Origin: Chryseobacterium potabilaquae
GTDB lineage: Bacteria > Bacteroidota > Bacteroidia > Flavobacteriales > Weeksellaceae
Length of the DNA stretch: 64,000 nucleotides
NCBI RefSeq assembly: GCF_902728265.1
Contig: NZ_CACVBR010000010.1
Location: 1 to 64,000 of the forward strand
Direction: 5' to 3'
Of this stretch, positions 1 through 7,947 are shown in pieces; positions within the stretch are counted from its first letter, which is position 1, and each line of letters begins with the position of its first letter. The notes under the pieces were generated by a model. That model was not told the origin of the DNA, did not search any database, and saw only the letters and a list, made by a program, of their open reading frames with translations. The translations under genes and the position numbers were made by a program.

Positions 1-123
1 TTGCAAATTTTTTAAGCAAAATTTTAAAAACTTTTTTATTAATATCCTAGTACTCTATAATTCTTAAATGCTTACCTAAAAGCTCTCCTGCGCTTTACTG
101 ATATTCTCTCGTTTTCAGTGGGG

Positions 124-156
124 CAAAAGTACTCTATTTTAACCTACACTTCCAAA
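124..156 (-). promoter_or_regulatory. Leftward Bacteroidota-type promoter
   Basis: On the minus strand a TACTTTTG box (124-131) matches the Bacteroidota -7 consensus TAnnTTTG, and a TTTG (153-156) lies 21 nt upstream as the -33 element. It fires to the left, away from the secreted unknown gene at 263. No start codon with a convincing reading frame follows before base 1, so the transcript probably begins with an untranslated leader, and its gene is outside the window. A second T/A-rich block with another TTTGCAA at the window edge could be the -33 part of a tandem promoter. Confidence 0.45.
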
Positions 157-262
157 TATATTTAACATAAAATTTACTTTTAAATAGTTTTTAACACTTA
201 AATATTTGAATACTAGATATAAAAAAATGAAACACTGGTTAATTTTATCTAAAAGTCATAGA

Positions 263-955
263 TTATGGACTCGAATCCATATTATTTTGAGTATATATAA
301 TGCTTAAAAATTCGGCAAATGATTTTTCTAATCCCCTAATATCACCACTTTTTAAATTTAAACCACCTACACCAGATTCATCTGATTTAATTTTTGTAGC
401 GGATATTTGAAAATATTGTGCATCATCACCTAATTTTTGATTTATTTTTATTGTAGAACCCAGGATTTTTTTTGTAGATATTGTATAAATCTCATCTGGT
501 GTTGTCTTAAACACTAAATAAGACCTTGGAGAGATTATAATATCTTCTTTATTAATATTAATTTTTTGATTTTTATCCGATGATGCAAATATATATAATC
601 GATTAGTTTGATTCACCAGCTTATTTTTTGGCATATAATATAAAGCCAGTTTATAATTAGCCGGATTAAAAGGTTGCTTTGTTCCATCTACATTTTCAAA
701 AGGCTTTAATAAAAATGTATTAGCTCCAATTTCTTTTGCTTTTTTATAAATAAGCGAAAAAATAGCTTGGTCATCTTTTGAAAACCCTTGTATTTCAACT
801 TCCCCTAAGTATTGCGCATCATTGGCTTCTTTTTCTATTTTATATAAAAACTTATCTTGATTATTGTTGGTTTTTTCAACTTTGGTTAACAACACATTTT
901 GTGTAGAAACTAAATGTATGAAAAACATAAAAAATAAGATGTTTAAATTTCTCAT
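263..955 (-). CDS. Secreted protein of unknown function
   Basis: I do not recognise this 230-residue protein. Its first 19 residues form a plausible signal peptide (a short Arg-containing start, a Phe/Leu-rich core, then a Ser-Thr-Gln cleavage region), so it is probably periplasmic or envelope-associated. The remainder is Lys/Asn/Ile-rich and mixed alpha/beta with no cysteine pairs, repeats or lipobox. It starts 13 nt after the rfbD stop codon on the same strand and looks like the last gene of the thioesterase-rfbD-unknown transcript. Nothing in the sequence shows a link to rhamnose synthesis beyond this position. Confidence 0.75.
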   Translation of the reverse strand: MRNLNILFFMFFIHLVSTQNVLLTKVEKTNNNQDKFLYKIEKEANDAQYLGEVEIQGFSKDDQAIFSLIYKKAKEIGANTFLLKPFENVDGTKQPFNPANYKLALYYMPKNKLVNQTNRLYIFASSDKNQKININKEDIIISPRSYLVFKTTPDEIYTISTKKILGSTIKINQKLGDDAQYFQISATKIKSDESGVGGLNLKSGDIRGLEKSFAEFLSIIYTQNNMDSSP

Positions 956-968
956 GATAATTATTAAT

Positions 969-1829
969 TTATGTTGAAAGAATTTCTATACATTCTTCTA
1001 AACTATTTTCCCAATGTTTTAATTCAATATGATAAGTTTCCTCAATTTTATCCAAACACATAGTGCTCCTTTTAGGCCTTTTTGCTGCAGTCGGATATTC
1101 CTCACTGGTTAATGGCTTCAACAGTATAGATGAGTTTGTAAAATCCGCTATTTTTTTTGCAAAGTTAAACCAAGTCGTCTCTGGATAGTTAGAAAAATGA
1201 TAAATGCCAAATTCTTTATTAGGAGCTTCCACTATATTCATTATTGTTTCTGCTAGATCATTTGCATTAGTAGGTTGTCCAAATTGATCTGCCACAATAC
1301 CTAATTCATCTTTTTGAGAAAAAAGATGAAGCATGGTTTTAACAAAGTTGTTATTAAATTCTGAATATAGCCACGAAGTTCTCAAAATAATTGTTTCGAA
1401 GTTTCGTTCCAAAGCCAATTCTTCTCCCTTTAACTTTGATCTACCATACACTCCTTGTGGATTTGTAAAATCATCTTCGGAATAACAAAGATTTGTTTCA
1501 CCATCAAAAACATAGTCAGTTGAAACATGAATTAGGACTGTTTTAAAGTCTGAGCAAGCCTGAGCTAGAAAACCAACTCCCTCTGCATTTATAGTAAATG
1601 CCTTCTCTTCCTCCTTTTCTGCTAAATCAACAGCTGTATAAGCAGATGCATTTATACAAAATTCAGGTTTGTTGTTATAAAAAAAATCATTAATCTGATC
1701 CTCATTAGTAATATCTAACGTATTTGAATCAGTAAAAATAAATTCATAATCATGTTCAAAATTTGGAGCTATTTTTTTCATACAATTACCTAGCTGCCCA
1801 TTACTTCCTATTACTACTATTTTTTTCAT
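969..1829 (-). CDS. rfbD: dTDP-4-dehydrorhamnose reductase
   Basis: RfbD reduces dTDP-4-dehydro-L-rhamnose to dTDP-L-rhamnose with NAD(P)H in the cytoplasm, the last step of rhamnose donor synthesis for surface polysaccharide. The 286 residues are the usual length. The N-terminal Rossmann loop GSNGQLG is at residues 8-14, the NASAYTAVD segment at about 60-68, STDYVFDG at 103-110, and the short-chain reductase YxxxK pair is Tyr128/Lys132 in VYGRSK. The start ATG overlaps the stop codon of the upstream thioesterase by one base (TAATG), so the two are translationally coupled. rfbA, rfbB and rfbC are not in the window, so the gene is detached from the rest of the pathway. Confidence 0.93.
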   Translation of the reverse strand: MKKIVVIGSNGQLGNCMKKIAPNFEHDYEFIFTDSNTLDITNEDQINDFFYNNKPEFCINASAYTAVDLAEKEEEKAFTINAEGVGFLAQACSDFKTVLIHVSTDYVFDGETNLCYSEDDFTNPQGVYGRSKLKGEELALERNFETIILRTSWLYSEFNNNFVKTMLHLFSQKDELGIVADQFGQPTNANDLAETIMNIVEAPNKEFGIYHFSNYPETTWFNFAKKIADFTNSSILLKPLTSEEYPTAAKRPKRSTMCLDKIEETYHIELKHWENSLEECIEILST

Positions 1830-2314
1830 TATGAATTTTTTGCATTTTGCGACCTTAAAAACTTGACTCTTGATTTAAAGTCCTTTTGCTCTAAATCTAC
1901 GTAAAATTGGTGAAATAAATCTTTAACTTCTGGGGGATGAACTGCGGATTTTCTATTTTTTAGATTAAAGTAGATTATGGTAACCCAAAGTACCGCATGA
2001 ACTACCTTTCTATCAAGGCTCATCATTATTATTTCTATTTTTGAAGTTCTATCCTCTATTTCAATCGTTTTACTACTTATTATTACTTGTGTATTATATC
2101 TTACTTCTTTTAGATAAGCTATTTCATTTTGTATTGCAATCCAAGTACATCCCGTCTTTTTTGTATATTCTTCATAGGTAAATCCATAAAATGTTTCTAC
2201 ATGATCTTCTCTAGCATTAAACATATACTCCAAGTACTTTACGTTGTTCAAATGCCCTATTGGATCGCAATCACTAAATCTGACTTTTACCGTAGTTGAT
2301 ACTTCGTTTTTCAT
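1829..2314 (-). CDS. Acyl-CoA thioesterase, 4HBT hotdog family
   Basis: This 161-residue protein has the 4-hydroxybenzoyl-CoA thioesterase hotdog signature near its start: RFSDCDPIGHLNN at about residues 12-24, with Asp17 in the position of the catalytic aspartate. Members hydrolyse cytoplasmic acyl-CoA or acyl-ACP thioesters; the substrate cannot be read from the sequence. It is the first gene of a leftward set, one-base coupled to rfbD. An intrinsic terminator at 2325-2352 separates it from ompH upstream, so it needs its own promoter in the short gap, where I see no good TAnnTTTG box. Confidence 0.85.
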   Translation of the reverse strand: MKNEVSTTVKVRFSDCDPIGHLNNVKYLEYMFNAREDHVETFYGFTYEEYTKKTGCTWIAIQNEIAYLKEVRYNTQVIISSKTIEIEDRTSKIEIIMMSLDRKVVHAVLWVTIIYFNLKNRKSAVHPPEVKDLFHQFYVDLEQKDFKSRVKFLRSQNAKNS

Positions 2315-2324
2315 TTGACAAAAA

Positions 2325-2352
2325 TAAAAAAACCACCTCTAAGAGAGATGGC
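2325..2352 (-). terminator. Intrinsic terminator after ompH
   Basis: Read on the minus strand, CCATCTCT pairs with AGAGGTGG (one G-U pair) around a short loop and is followed by a run of seven T. It lies 38 nt beyond the stop codon of the ompH-like gene at 2390 and probably ends the bamA-ompH transcript before the thioesterase gene. Confidence 0.75.
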
Positions 2353-2389
2353 TAATTTTATAAATCTTTGTTAATTTGTCATTCATTGA

Positions 2390-2890
2390 TTAAAGACCTA
2401 ATGCTTTTTTAACATCTGGTGTAGCATCAATTCCTGCTCTATAAATAAATGCAGAAGAATTAGCGTCCATAATGTAATCGTAACCTTTATCTTTAGCAAC
2501 TTTTGTCACAATTTCATTTAATTTTTTCTCAATTGGCTCATATGCAGTATCTCTTTTTGCTACGAAATCTTTTTGTGCTTTATCTTGCATCTGATTGATT
2601 TCCTCATTCAATTTTGATAATTCTGCTTCTCTGGCTTTGTTTTCTTCAGCTGTTTTTTTAGGAGCTTCATCTGTATACTGCTTTAATTTTGCTTGTCCTG
2701 CATCAGCTTTCTTTTTGATTTCAGCCTGTTTTGCATCTAAGAAAGTTTTCAAGTCAGCATCAGCTTTTTTCTTTTCTGGCATTGCATCAAGAACGCCCAT
2801 TACATCTAAAGTAGCAATCTTTTGAGCTTTTGCCGTACCTACAGACACAACCATCATTACTGCTGCAAATAATACGCTTAATTTTTTCAT
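2390..2890 (-). CDS. OmpH/Skp-family periplasmic chaperone (second copy)
   Basis: Skp/OmpH proteins hold unfolded outer-membrane proteins in the periplasm on their way to BamA. The 166 residues begin with a signal peptide ending AKAQ at residue 23, then a long Lys/Ala/Glu-rich helical region (about 35-125) typical of the Skp tentacles, and a small closing domain ending DVKKALGL. It follows another OmpH-like gene and bamA on the same strand with a 63-nt gap, an order common in Bacteroidota. The gap could hold a separate promoter, but no TAnnTTTG box is clear. Confidence 0.9.
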   Translation of the reverse strand: MKKLSVLFAAVMMVVSVGTAKAQKIATLDVMGVLDAMPEKKKADADLKTFLDAKQAEIKKKADAGQAKLKQYTDEAPKKTAEENKAREAELSKLNEEINQMQDKAQKDFVAKRDTAYEPIEKKLNEIVTKVAKDKGYDYIMDANSSAFIYRAGIDATPDVKKALGL

Positions 2891-2953
2891 AATTGGTAAA
2901 ATAAATAATTTAATTTTTAGATTTTAAATTTTAGCAAAAGTTAATTCTAACAA

Positions 2954-3508
2954 TTATTTTTTGCTTTTAGCACTGTTTTTTTTATCTTTTTCTGTGTCTT
3001 TAAGTAAAATATCTAATACTTTGTCTGTATAATCATATCTTTTTTGAAGAAAAATGACATTAACATTATTGCTTTTATCAAGAACTATGCCCAAACCATT
3101 TTTCTCGGACATTGTTTTAATTGCATTCCAAATCTGATCTTGAAAAGGTTGAACTAAATTTGTTCTTAGCTTTGTAATTTCTCCATTGGCTCCAAACCTT
3201 AAACTTGTTGTTGTTTTAACGTTTTTTTCTAAATCCATTACTTCCTTTTCTCTTAGCTTTAGCTGTTCACCAACCAACAATACTTTTTCATTTTCAAAAG
3301 CGGATCGCTTTTTTTCGTATTCTGATTGTAAGTTTTGTAGCTCGGATTGCCAAGTATCAATTTGTGAATTTAGTCTGGATTCTGCTTCTTTGTACTGAGG
3401 AAGTTTGTTTAGTATATAATCTGTATCTACTACACCTATTTTCTGTGCATTCCCAAAGCTAAAAAGCAAGAATAATAAAAACGTAAAAATGATTTTAAGA
3501 TTTTTCAT
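2954..3508 (-). CDS. OmpH/Skp-family periplasmic chaperone (first copy)
   Basis: A 184-residue Skp-like protein. I place the start at 3508, the Met that opens a normal signal peptide (MKNLKIIFTFLL through GNAQ, residue 22). The frame stays open to 3553, but the extra 15 residues would precede the signal peptide and overlap the end of bamA. With the chosen start the gene begins 8 nt after the bamA stop codon, consistent with one transcript. The mature part is a charged coiled coil (about 35-120) and a compact end with a Lys/Ser-rich tail. It most likely escorts outer-membrane proteins to the neighbouring BamA. Confidence 0.9.
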   Translation of the reverse strand: MKNLKIIFTFLLFLLFSFGNAQKIGVVDTDYILNKLPQYKEAESRLNSQIDTWQSELQNLQSEYEKKRSAFENEKVLLVGEQLKLREKEVMDLEKNVKTTTSLRFGANGEITKLRTNLVQPFQDQIWNAIKTMSEKNGLGIVLDKSNNVNVIFLQKRYDYTDKVLDILLKDTEKDKKNSAKSKK

Positions 3509-3516
3509 ATTGTGAT

Positions 3517-6057
3517 TTATAATGACTGGTTCATTAAGAAGTGTGTCTTCCATCCAGATGGATCTGTTCCACCTATTGTTTTATCAAATCCATAAGCAAA
3601 GTCAAATCCAATTAGACCAAATGCTCCCATATATACTCTTACCCCAAAACCAACAGATCTTTTCAATTGAAATGGATTATAATTACTCCAAGAGTTCCAA
3701 ACATTCCCTCCTTCAGCAAAAGTTAAGGCATAAATTTTGGCTGTTTGACTTAATGAAATTGGATATCTAAGCTCTAATGTAAACCTATTATAAATTGTTC
3801 CCCCTCCTCTTTGAGTAATATCATCAGATTCTCCTCCAAATGTGGACGCATTTTCATACCCTCTTAAAGGTATTAACTCTCTACCATCAAATCTACCTCC
3901 AAAAAGTCCTGTACCTCCTACATAAAATCTTTCAAAAGGAGGTGGTCCTAATTCTTTATTATACCCATCCATGAATCCCATTTCTGCCGAAGACCTCAAT
4001 ACTAGCTTCCCTACCACTTCATTATAAATATCTGCTTTGAATTTTATTTTGTAAAATTCCATCCATTTATATTTTTCTGTAGGACTCAGTTTTGAATAAT
4101 CTTTATTATTAAATAATGAATAGGGAGGTGTAAATTTACCTGATAATTCAATATTTGAACCCATTGTTGGGAAAATTGGATCAATTCCTGCAGAATTTCT
4201 GCTTAAGCCAATATTAAGACTTAAGTTATTAGCACTTCCATAATATTCTGTTGTTCCTCCAAAATCAAAAGGGTAATTTTTGAAATTATAGTTTTGATAT
4301 TGGATTCCAGTGTATAATGAAAAGTAATCATCTGGCCATTTTAACAATCTATTTAATCCGACCGATGCCGAAAATATATTTAGTTTTTGAGCCTCACCAT
4401 ATGCATCCGAATATTTTACTCTAGAGTTATTTAAACTCACAGAAAGTGCAGTAGGCCTTGTTCCAAATACCCACGGTTCTGTAAATGATACTCCATAGTT
4501 TTGGAAATATTGTCCTGCTTGAGCCTGAATAGATAGTGTTTGTCCATCCCCTTGAGGAACAGGTCTAAAATCTTTAAATTTAAGAAAGTTTTTTAGGGAA
4601 AAATTATTAAATGTTAGCCCTAAAGTTCCAATAAAGCTATTTCCTCCATAACCAGCTTGTAGCTGCACCTGTGAAGAGCCTTTTTCAACAAGTTTCCATG
4701 TAATATCCACAGTATTATCTTGTTGGTTTGGCTGAATATCTTGTCCTATTTGTTGAGGGTCAAAAAATGACATTCCTGCTAAATCAAAATAGGTTCTTTT
4801 AATATCACTTTTAGCGAAAAGATTTCCTGGTTTTGTTCTTAACGAACGAAGAATAACATGGTCATGTGTTGTTACATTCCCTTGCCACGCTACTTTATTC
4901 CATGTTGCTTTTTCCCCTTCATTAATACGAACTTCCAGATTAATCTTATCTCCATCTACGGATTTTTCCACAGGTGTTACATTGGAAAAAAGATATCCAT
5001 TATTCATATAGACCGATTTAATATCAGAGTCATCTTCTTTACCTCCATCTTCTCCCACTTTTTTATTAAATCCTACTGCATCATAAATATCTCCTTTTTT
5101 ATATCCTAGAAGTCTTTGTAAATATTCTGTAGCATATACCGTATTTCCTGTAAATGTAATATCTCCAATATAATATTGTTTTCCTTCTTTAAGCTTTACA
5201 TTGATTTCATAATTCCTATTCTTATCATTTCTCCAAACAGAATCGGAAATAATTGCAGCATCTCTATACCCTAAAGAATTATAATAATTAATTAAACTTT
5301 GTTTATCTTCTTGATATTTTTCTTCAATGTATTTTGAAGACTTTAAAATACCACCAATTCCAAATCGTTTTTGCTTAGTTTCTTTGAAGGCTTTTTTCCT
5401 AAGTTTTGCATCACTTACATGTTCATTCCCTTCAAATTCTATATGATTGATTTTAACTCTTTTACCTTTCTCAACATTAATTGTCCAATCTACTAAAGCA
5501 GGATCACTTGCATTTACTTTATCTTGAATAGATATTCTTGCATCTGCAAATCCTTTTTTAATATAGTCTTTAGGAATATTTGTTTTGAGACTGGAAACTA
5601 AATTTTGAGTAATTTTCGTTCCTGGTTTAAGATTATTGTCTTTTGCTAATTTTTCATTCTTGGACTTTCCTATACCCTTTCCTGTAAATTTAACCTCTCC
5701 AAGTTCCTTAAGATCTTGTAAATAAAACTTCAACACAACTGTTTCTCCTTCAATACTTTGAATATATACTTCAACCTCAGAAAAGGATTGAGTATCCCAC
5801 AGTTTTTTGATTGCATTACTAATTTTTTGTCCAGGAATATCCACGGCTTCACCTTTTGTAAGTCCTGTAAATCTCAATATTTGAGCTGGCGTATATTTTT
5901 TTACCCCATCTACAACAATATCTTTTAATGTATATGTCCCCGCTTGGTTTTCTGTATGCACAGGAGTATTCATTTTTGTACTATCCTGTGGAATAGCCTG
6001 TCCATAAAAATGTGCAGATGCTGCAAACATTATGATGGGTAATAGTCTAAGCTTCAT
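3517..6057 (-). CDS. bamA: Outer membrane assembly factor BamA
   Basis: BamA is the central outer-membrane pore that folds and inserts beta-barrel proteins. At 846 residues it has a signal peptide (about 1-19), a chain of POTRA domains (about 45-470) and a C-terminal 16-strand barrel (about 480-846). The conserved loop-6 motif is present as LRGY at 731-734, followed by the strand block GGGTIYNRFTLELRYP. The protein ends in Leu after Asn-Gln-Ser rather than in the usual terminal Phe. It starts 28 nt after uppS and is followed by two Skp-like genes, so lipid carrier synthesis, barrel assembly and chaperones are grouped. Confidence 0.95.
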   Translation of the reverse strand: MKLRLLPIIMFAASAHFYGQAIPQDSTKMNTPVHTENQAGTYTLKDIVVDGVKKYTPAQILRFTGLTKGEAVDIPGQKISNAIKKLWDTQSFSEVEVYIQSIEGETVVLKFYLQDLKELGEVKFTGKGIGKSKNEKLAKDNNLKPGTKITQNLVSSLKTNIPKDYIKKGFADARISIQDKVNASDPALVDWTINVEKGKRVKINHIEFEGNEHVSDAKLRKKAFKETKQKRFGIGGILKSSKYIEEKYQEDKQSLINYYNSLGYRDAAIISDSVWRNDKNRNYEINVKLKEGKQYYIGDITFTGNTVYATEYLQRLLGYKKGDIYDAVGFNKKVGEDGGKEDDSDIKSVYMNNGYLFSNVTPVEKSVDGDKINLEVRINEGEKATWNKVAWQGNVTTHDHVILRSLRTKPGNLFAKSDIKRTYFDLAGMSFFDPQQIGQDIQPNQQDNTVDITWKLVEKGSSQVQLQAGYGGNSFIGTLGLTFNNFSLKNFLKFKDFRPVPQGDGQTLSIQAQAGQYFQNYGVSFTEPWVFGTRPTALSVSLNNSRVKYSDAYGEAQKLNIFSASVGLNRLLKWPDDYFSLYTGIQYQNYNFKNYPFDFGGTTEYYGSANNLSLNIGLSRNSAGIDPIFPTMGSNIELSGKFTPPYSLFNNKDYSKLSPTEKYKWMEFYKIKFKADIYNEVVGKLVLRSSAEMGFMDGYNKELGPPPFERFYVGGTGLFGGRFDGRELIPLRGYENASTFGGESDDITQRGGGTIYNRFTLELRYPISLSQTAKIYALTFAEGGNVWNSWSNYNPFQLKRSVGFGVRVYMGAFGLIGFDFAYGFDKTIGGTDPSGWKTHFLMNQSL

Positions 6058-6085
6058 ATTATCGTAGTCTTTCTTTTCTAAATTT

Positions 6086-6835
6086 TTACTGGATTTTTAT
6101 TTGGTCGCCGGTAAGTCCGTATCTTCTTTCTTTGTTTTGATAATCTACAATACATTGAAAGAAAATATCTTTTGTAAAATCTGGCCACAGAACATCTAAA
6201 AATTGCAATTCTGCGTAGGCTATTTGCCAAAGTAAGAAGTTACTTATTCTGATCTCACCACTTGTTCTTATAAGTAAGTCTACAGGTGGAAAATCTTTAG
6301 TATAGAGATAGCTCTCAAATAGTTTTTGATCAATACTATCAATATCAACTTTTCCTTCTTTTACATCGACACTAATATTTTTCACGGCATTAAGTATCTC
6401 GTTTTGTGAGCCATAACTAAGTGCTAATACGAGATTTCCCTTTATATTATCTTTTGTCAGCTCTACTACACGAAGTAATTGCTCTTTTACTAATGGCGGT
6501 AATTTCTCTATATTCCCAATAACATGCATTCTTAGACCTTTACTGAAAATTTCATCGGCCTCTAGTAACAATGTTTCCACCAATAAACTCATCAATGCAT
6601 TCACTTCTTCAGGTGGACGATTCCAATTTTCTGAGGAAAAGGTATACAATGTTAAATATGGGATATTAATCTCATTACATGCATTAATAGCATTTCTAAC
6701 TGCATCAATAGCATTTTTATGGCCAAAAGTTCGTTTTTCACCACGAGATTTAGCCCATCTTCCGTTGCCATCCATGATAATAGCAACATGTTTTGGTAAA
6801 TTCTCAGAATTTATTTTATCTTTAATCAATGACAT
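6086..6835 (-). CDS. uppS: Undecaprenyl diphosphate synthase
   Basis: UppS elongates farnesyl diphosphate with isopentenyl diphosphate to the C55 carrier needed for peptidoglycan and exopolysaccharide. I choose the Met at 6835 (249 residues); the frame is open to 6868, but that start would overlap the DUF6089 gene by 29 nt and adds residues unlike the family. From the chosen start the catalytic motif IMDGNGRW has Asp22, and RTSGEIRISNFLLWQ near the C-terminus carries the diphosphate-binding arginines. It begins 4 nt after the DUF6089 stop codon and precedes bamA. Confidence 0.95.
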   Translation of the reverse strand: MSLIKDKINSENLPKHVAIIMDGNGRWAKSRGEKRTFGHKNAIDAVRNAINACNEINIPYLTLYTFSSENWNRPPEEVNALMSLLVETLLLEADEIFSKGLRMHVIGNIEKLPPLVKEQLLRVVELTKDNIKGNLVLALSYGSQNEILNAVKNISVDVKEGKVDIDSIDQKLFESYLYTKDFPPVDLLIRTSGEIRISNFLLWQIAYAELQFLDVLWPDFTKDIFFQCIVDYQNKERRYGLTGDQIKIQ

Positions 6836-6839
6836 CTTA

Positions 6840-7733
6840 TTAATCACAATAACATGGAGGTCTTCCAAAAGAGTATGTAAGTCCTAGGCTGAATGTATTG
6901 ATCCAATCCTTAGATCTTGTATCTCCTGTATTTCTTTTAACCAAAAAATCTTGTTCTCGTTCTTTTGATACACTAAGATATGCACCAGATTGCAATAAAG
7001 ATCCTCCTGTAGCAGGATTCACTATATCCCCATTATAGGTAGATACCACATCTTTGGTGAGAATTTTACTATAATCCAATTGATCTGTCAATGTATATCT
7101 GAATGTAGCTTCAGCAAAAACAGCCCAGTTATAATTAAATTTATATTTCAAACCCACTCCAAAAGGGATCGTCATAGTGGTTTTTGTTCCGGTAGAATAT
7201 ATAGGTGTAGTCGTAAAATCCAATTCATTAATTGGAGCTTGAGCTACTCCATCTGCATCTCTTCTAAAGTCGTTTACCAATGTAGCTTTTGGGGCATCAA
7301 ACATCAAACCTCCTATACCTCCAAAAATATAAGGGCTTACCATACTTTTTTGTTCATTATTTACCGGGAAGAAATTATATTCGAAAACCAAACTCGCTTC
7401 ATATACATCATTTTTCCCAAATGCTCCTCTATTTCTTCTATAATCTTCTTTCGCAACTTTATCACTAAATTGAATCTGATTATATCCAAGGTCTAATCTA
7501 ACAGTTTGATAAGGATTAAAATTAAATCGATATAGTACACCTCCATAAATCGGCACCCCCCATTCTGATGCTCTACTTAAATCCAATGGCTTTTGTAAAA
7601 TATAGTTTGTTCTTCCTATATCCCCTACTAGGCTGCTCATACCTAACCGAACTCCAAGTTCGTGTCTTTGTGCTTTAATACTCACCACAGTCCCTAAAGC
7701 GGCAAGGAAGCTAAACAATAATTTTTTATTCAT
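6840..7733 (-). CDS. DUF6089-family outer-membrane beta-barrel protein
   Basis: A 297-residue protein with a signal peptide (to about residue 22, SIKAQ) followed by alternating polar and hydrophobic strands with aromatic ends, as in small outer-membrane barrels. The sequence resembles the Bacteroidota family DUF6089 that regularly precedes uppS and bamA; its function is not established. The end is unusual: GRPPCYCD puts two cysteines in the last four residues instead of an aromatic beta-signal. It is the first gene of the leftward envelope operon, and a -7 box lies about 44 nt upstream. Confidence 0.85.
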   Translation of the reverse strand: MNKKLLFSFLAALGTVVSIKAQRHELGVRLGMSSLVGDIGRTNYILQKPLDLSRASEWGVPIYGGVLYRFNFNPYQTVRLDLGYNQIQFSDKVAKEDYRRNRGAFGKNDVYEASLVFEYNFFPVNNEQKSMVSPYIFGGIGGLMFDAPKATLVNDFRRDADGVAQAPINELDFTTTPIYSTGTKTTMTIPFGVGLKYKFNYNWAVFAEATFRYTLTDQLDYSKILTKDVVSTYNGDIVNPATGGSLLQSGAYLSVSKEREQDFLVKRNTGDTRSKDWINTFSLGLTYSFGRPPCYCD

Positions 7734-7776
7734 AAAAGAATATGGATTTATAGTTATAATTAAAAATTAATTTTTG

Positions 7777-7784
7777 CAAATATA
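7777..7784 (-). promoter_or_regulatory. -7 box for the DUF6089-uppS-bamA operon
   Basis: The minus strand reads TATATTTG, matching TAnnTTTG, in the A/T-rich gap upstream of the DUF6089 gene. No clean TTTG is found at -33, so only the -7 element is supported. The implied leader is about 40 nt. Confidence 0.4.
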
Positions 7785-7917
7785 AAACTTTTTTATATTA
7801 ATGATAATCTTAATGTTTCGTTAAAAATAAACAAAAAAACATAATTTGTTATAAAGTAAACGGTAAAGAATCAAAAATATTCTTTTTTTAATAGATTTTA
7901 CATGTATGACCATGAAA

Positions 7918-7940
7918 TAGCCCTCATTAATTGAGGGCTA
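7918..7940 (-). terminator. Hairpin after the exopolysaccharide operon
   Basis: TAGCCCTCA pairs perfectly with TGAGGGCTA around a 5-nt loop, just past the stop codon of the Wzc-type kinase gene. The following minus-strand sequence is only moderately T-rich, so termination may be partial. Confidence 0.6.
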
Positions 7941-7947
7941 AATAGTT

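Noticed and set aside
7080..7496. Open frame of 138 residues on the plus strand
   Set aside because: It lies wholly inside the DUF6089 gene on the other strand, has no start context and reads as low-complexity Ser/Ile/Phe antisense of beta strands.
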